NCBI GenBank assembly: GCA_011087745.1
Contig: JAALLB010000082.1
Location: 1-7,432, forward strand
DNA: 7,432 nt
Origin: Hyphomicrobiales bacterium
GTDB lineage: Bacteria > Pseudomonadota > Alphaproteobacteria > Rhizobiales > Rhizobiaceae
Direction: 5' to 3'
Shown: piece after piece, positions 5,590-7,432 of the stretch
How the letters are laid out: every line of letters begins with the position of its first letter
Numbering within the stretch: position 1 is the stretch's first letter
The notes under the pieces: model-generated
Told to the model about the DNA's origin: nothing
Databases searched by the model: none
Seen by the model: only the letters and a program-made list of their open reading frames with translations
Position numbers and translations under genes: made by a program

Positions 5590-6514
5590 AACCTGTCATA
5601 AGACGGTTTACATGGGCTGTAGCGGACTCTGCAAGCCCCTGTAGATCATATCCACCTTCAAGTAGGCTTACAACTCGGCTTTCACAACATTCATCGGCAA
5701 CTTCCATCAATTTCCCGGTTGCCCAATCAAAATCATCTGCAACAAGGTTTAAGCCTGCAAGGGGGTCGCGGTAATGCGCATCAAAGCCTGCTGAGATCAT
5801 CAATAGATCCGGTTTAAAATTATCAAGCGCAGGTAAAACGCGTTCGCGGAAGGCTTCTTTAAATTTGGAACCATCATCCTCATTGGAAAGCGGCGCATTG
5901 AAAATATTACCCTCGCCAGTTTCTTTTAATGCGCCACTACCAGGGTAAAGCGGCATCTGGTGGGTCGAGGCAAATAAGACGCTCGGATCATCATAAAAAA
6001 TGTCCTGCGTACCATTGCCGTGATGGACATCAAAATCGACGATTGCAATCCGTTCAGCACCATGGGTTTGTTGGGCGTATCGGGCAGCAATTGCGATATT
6101 GTTTACAAGACAAAACCCCATCGCAGTTGTCTTTTCAGCGTGATGCCCTGGCGGCCGCATTGATACGAATGCATTGTCAGATTTTTTTTCAAAAACTGCA
6201 TCAACAGCATCCATCGCTGCGCCACAAACATGGGTAACAACTTCCCAGCTTTTTGGGCTGGCACTTGTGTCTGCATCAACCGTTCTAATGCCGGTTTCCG
6301 GAATGGCATCTTTGATCATTTTTAAATGAGATTGCGGGTGTGCAACTTCAAACCATGCCGCATCTGCTTTTGGTGCTTCAACCCGGTCAAGCAAGTCAAA
6401 TTCTGGATGTGAAAATGCTTCATCCAGGGCTTTTATGCGATCAGGTCGCTCCGGATGGCCAGGAGGCGTAATGTGCTCGACCGATAAATCGTGTGTATAA
6501 AGCCGCGTAGTCAA
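5588..6514 (-). CDS. Histone deacetylase/acetylpolyamine amidohydrolase family zinc hydrolase
   Basis: This 308-aa class II HDAC-like enzyme removes acetyl or other acyl groups from amines through a zinc-bound water. Markers are PPGHPERPDR (17-26), RPPGHH (120-125, with paired His124/His125), DFDVHHGNGT (160-169, zinc ligands Asp162 and His164), AGFDAH (242-247, zinc ligand Asp245) and EGGYD (286-290, with transition-state Tyr289). All active-site residues are present and the length is typical. In bacteria the substrate is often acetylpolyamines or small acylated metabolites rather than histones, and none can be assigned here. The start is a TTG (6512-6514); GGGAG lies 6 nt upstream, and no in-frame ATG precedes it with better spacing. 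It is cytosolic, lies 38 nt downstream of the FG-GAP gene and 11 nt upstream of xseB, a pairing common in alphaproteobacteria. Confidence 0.94.
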   Translation of the reverse strand: MTTRLYTHDLSVEHITPPGHPERPDRIKALDEAFSHPEFDLLDRVEAPKADAAWFEVAHPQSHLKMIKDAIPETGIRTVDADTSASPKSWEVVTHVCGAAMDAVDAVFEKKSDNAFVSMRPPGHHAEKTTAMGFCLVNNIAIAARYAQQTHGAERIAIVDFDVHHGNGTQDIFYDDPSVLFASTHQMPLYPGSGALKETGEGNIFNAPLSNEDDGSKFKEAFRERVLPALDNFKPDLLMISAGFDAHYRDPLAGLNLVADDFDWATGKLMEVADECCESRVVSLLEGGYDLQGLAESATAHVNRLMTG

Positions 6515-6520
6515 GAATTG

Positions 6521-6525
6521 CTCCC
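6521..6525 (-). promoter_or_regulatory. Ribosome binding site (GGGAG) that supports the TTG start of the deacetylase-family gene
   Basis: GGGAG on the minus strand lies 6 nt before TTG 6512-6514. The nearby ATG (6525-6527) is in another frame, so this site is the main evidence for the rare TTG start. Confidence 0.6.
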
Positions 6526-6552
6526 ATCACTTTTTGCAGGGCTTTTAAAACT

Positions 6553-7432
6553 CTAGCGAGGTTTAACTCCATATATCTTACCATCATCAAGCCCAACAAG
6601 GAACTCAACTCTGCCATCAGTTTCTCGGGCACCTATTGCCCGGTTGATCCGGGCAGGTAGCACAACACGGGCCAGTTCTCTAAATTGACCACGCACAGTG
6701 CCAACCATTACCAACTCATTGCGAGCCAGGGATGGTAAAATAAGATCAGGAACACGGTCATTGTTTATGTCCGCAACGGTTGAAAGGCGAAGTTCGTTTG
6801 ACCCAATGAAATGATTTGAAAATCCACGCGCCTGCGCAATTCTGACAAGCTTGCCATTACGGAACCGGTAAAACTGCAAAACACCGGCAAGATGGGGCGT
6901 TATAACGGCAGCGATGTCAGGGCGACGATTGCCACCAAAATTGTTTATCTCGGCGATGTTAAGCCAGTGATTTGAACGTCCAATAAAGGGTGTTTGGGCA
7001 ATCTTGTTAAATGCATTGCCATTTAAACCAAACACTGCAATTGAAGCTCCTTCGCTTTGCGAAGATAGAATGGTGATAACCTCCGTCGACCCATTACGGT
7101 CAAGATCAGCAAGTCTAGGGGCTATGTCTTCAAAGACCTCGGTGCTGGGAAGACGGAATGTGTAGGTTTCACCGCGAGCATTTTTAACTTTAAGTGCTCC
7201 GGCTTCAATACTATCTCCAAGAACACCGTGATTATACCGGGTTGTTGGTTCACTGTACCAAGCCTCGACAATAGTACCTGTGCCAGTTGTAACACGCCCA
7301 TCTGGCAAACCGTTTTGTGCCAAGGCTCTTTGGTCAGGCACAATCGATGCTGGAACAGAGTCGTCCGTAATCTCTTCAACTATACCCATCCTACTCCAAA
7401 ACCCGAATGTTTTGGTGTGATATGATACGAAA
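6553..7432 (-). CDS. FG-GAP/VCBS repeat-containing protein, 5' end beyond the window
   Basis: The frame is open from TAG 6553-6555 to the right edge. Counting from the internal ATG at 7387-7389 there are 278 residues. At least three beta-propeller-type repeats are visible, with calcium-loop-like motifs at 95-103 (DLDRNGSTE), 147-158 (EINNFGGNRRPD) and 207-215 (DINNDRVPD); the second and third are degenerate. Around them are the blocks GVLGDSIEAGAL (55-66), QTPFIGRSNHWLNIAE (132-147) and GFSNHFIGSNE (189-199), which I associate with a conserved alphaproteobacterial repeat protein. Relatives are normally exported, but no signal peptide is seen in the visible part. An ALAQ resembling a cleavage site at 22-25 is not preceded by a hydrophobic core. 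The ATG at 7389 has GGAG 4 nt upstream and could be the start, but codons before it remain open for 14 residues to the edge, so the true start is undetermined. Function unknown. Confidence 0.82.
   Translation of the reverse strand, partial: FVSYHTKTFGFWSRMGIVEEITDDSVPASIVPDQRALAQNGLPDGRVTTGTGTIVEAWYSEPTTRYNHGVLGDSIEAGALKVKNARGETYTFRLPSTEVFEDIAPRLADLDRNGSTEVITILSSQSEGASIAVFGLNGNAFNKIAQTPFIGRSNHWLNIAEINNFGGNRRPDIAAVITPHLAGVLQFYRFRNGKLVRIAQARGFSNHFIGSNELRLSTVADINNDRVPDLILPSLARNELVMVGTVRGQFRELARVVLPARINRAIGARETDGRVEFLVGLDDGKIYGVKPR

Overview
The window looks like a chromosomal segment of an alphaproteobacterium of moderate G+C content. This rests on gene content and order: a class II histone-deacetylase-like hydrolase directly upstream of xseB, and a tlyA-type gene overlapping a TRAM/4Fe-4S RNA methyltransferase, is a pairing I know from Rhodospirillales-like and related genomes. 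I see no phage, transposon, CRISPR, tRNA or rRNA.

Layout. Bases 1-220 are a non-coding leader. One plus-strand gene (221-1090) encodes an arginine deiminase/dimethylargininase-fold hydrolase. Everything from 1125 to the right edge is on the minus strand. In transcription order (right to left) it reads: the 3' part of an FG-GAP/VCBS repeat protein; an acetylpolyamine amidohydrolase/histone deacetylase family enzyme with a TTG start; xseB; an intergenic region with an inverted repeat; a SCO/SenC copper chaperone; an unlisted 44-aa membrane protein; a small exported protein; a broken tlyA; a COG2265-type RNA methyltransferase; a COG3575-type nucleotidyltransferase; and a small three-helix membrane protein. 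The last four are tightly packed: tlyA overlaps the methyltransferase by 8 nt, and the next two junctions are ATGA overlaps, so they look like one translationally coupled operon.

Main surprises. (1) tlyA is interrupted twice in one unbroken frame, by TGA at codon 43 and TAA at codon 205, while the S4 domain, SAM-binding domain and C-terminal tail on either side remain recognisable. (2) The deiminase-fold gene stops at an amber codon two residues after its catalytic cysteine, exactly where relatives carry Gln, and the frame beyond still encodes a family-like tail. All three stops could come from C-to-T changes on the coding strand, which suggests recent decay, read-through or sequence error. 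(3) The ispA-dxs pair expected between xseB and tlyA in many alphaproteobacteria is missing, and sco plus two small genes occupy the place.

Functionally the region mixes housekeeping RNA modification (tlyA, RNA methyltransferase), DNA repair (xseB), respiratory copper handling (sco) and small-molecule hydrolases. I do not see a convincing new defence or biosynthetic system.
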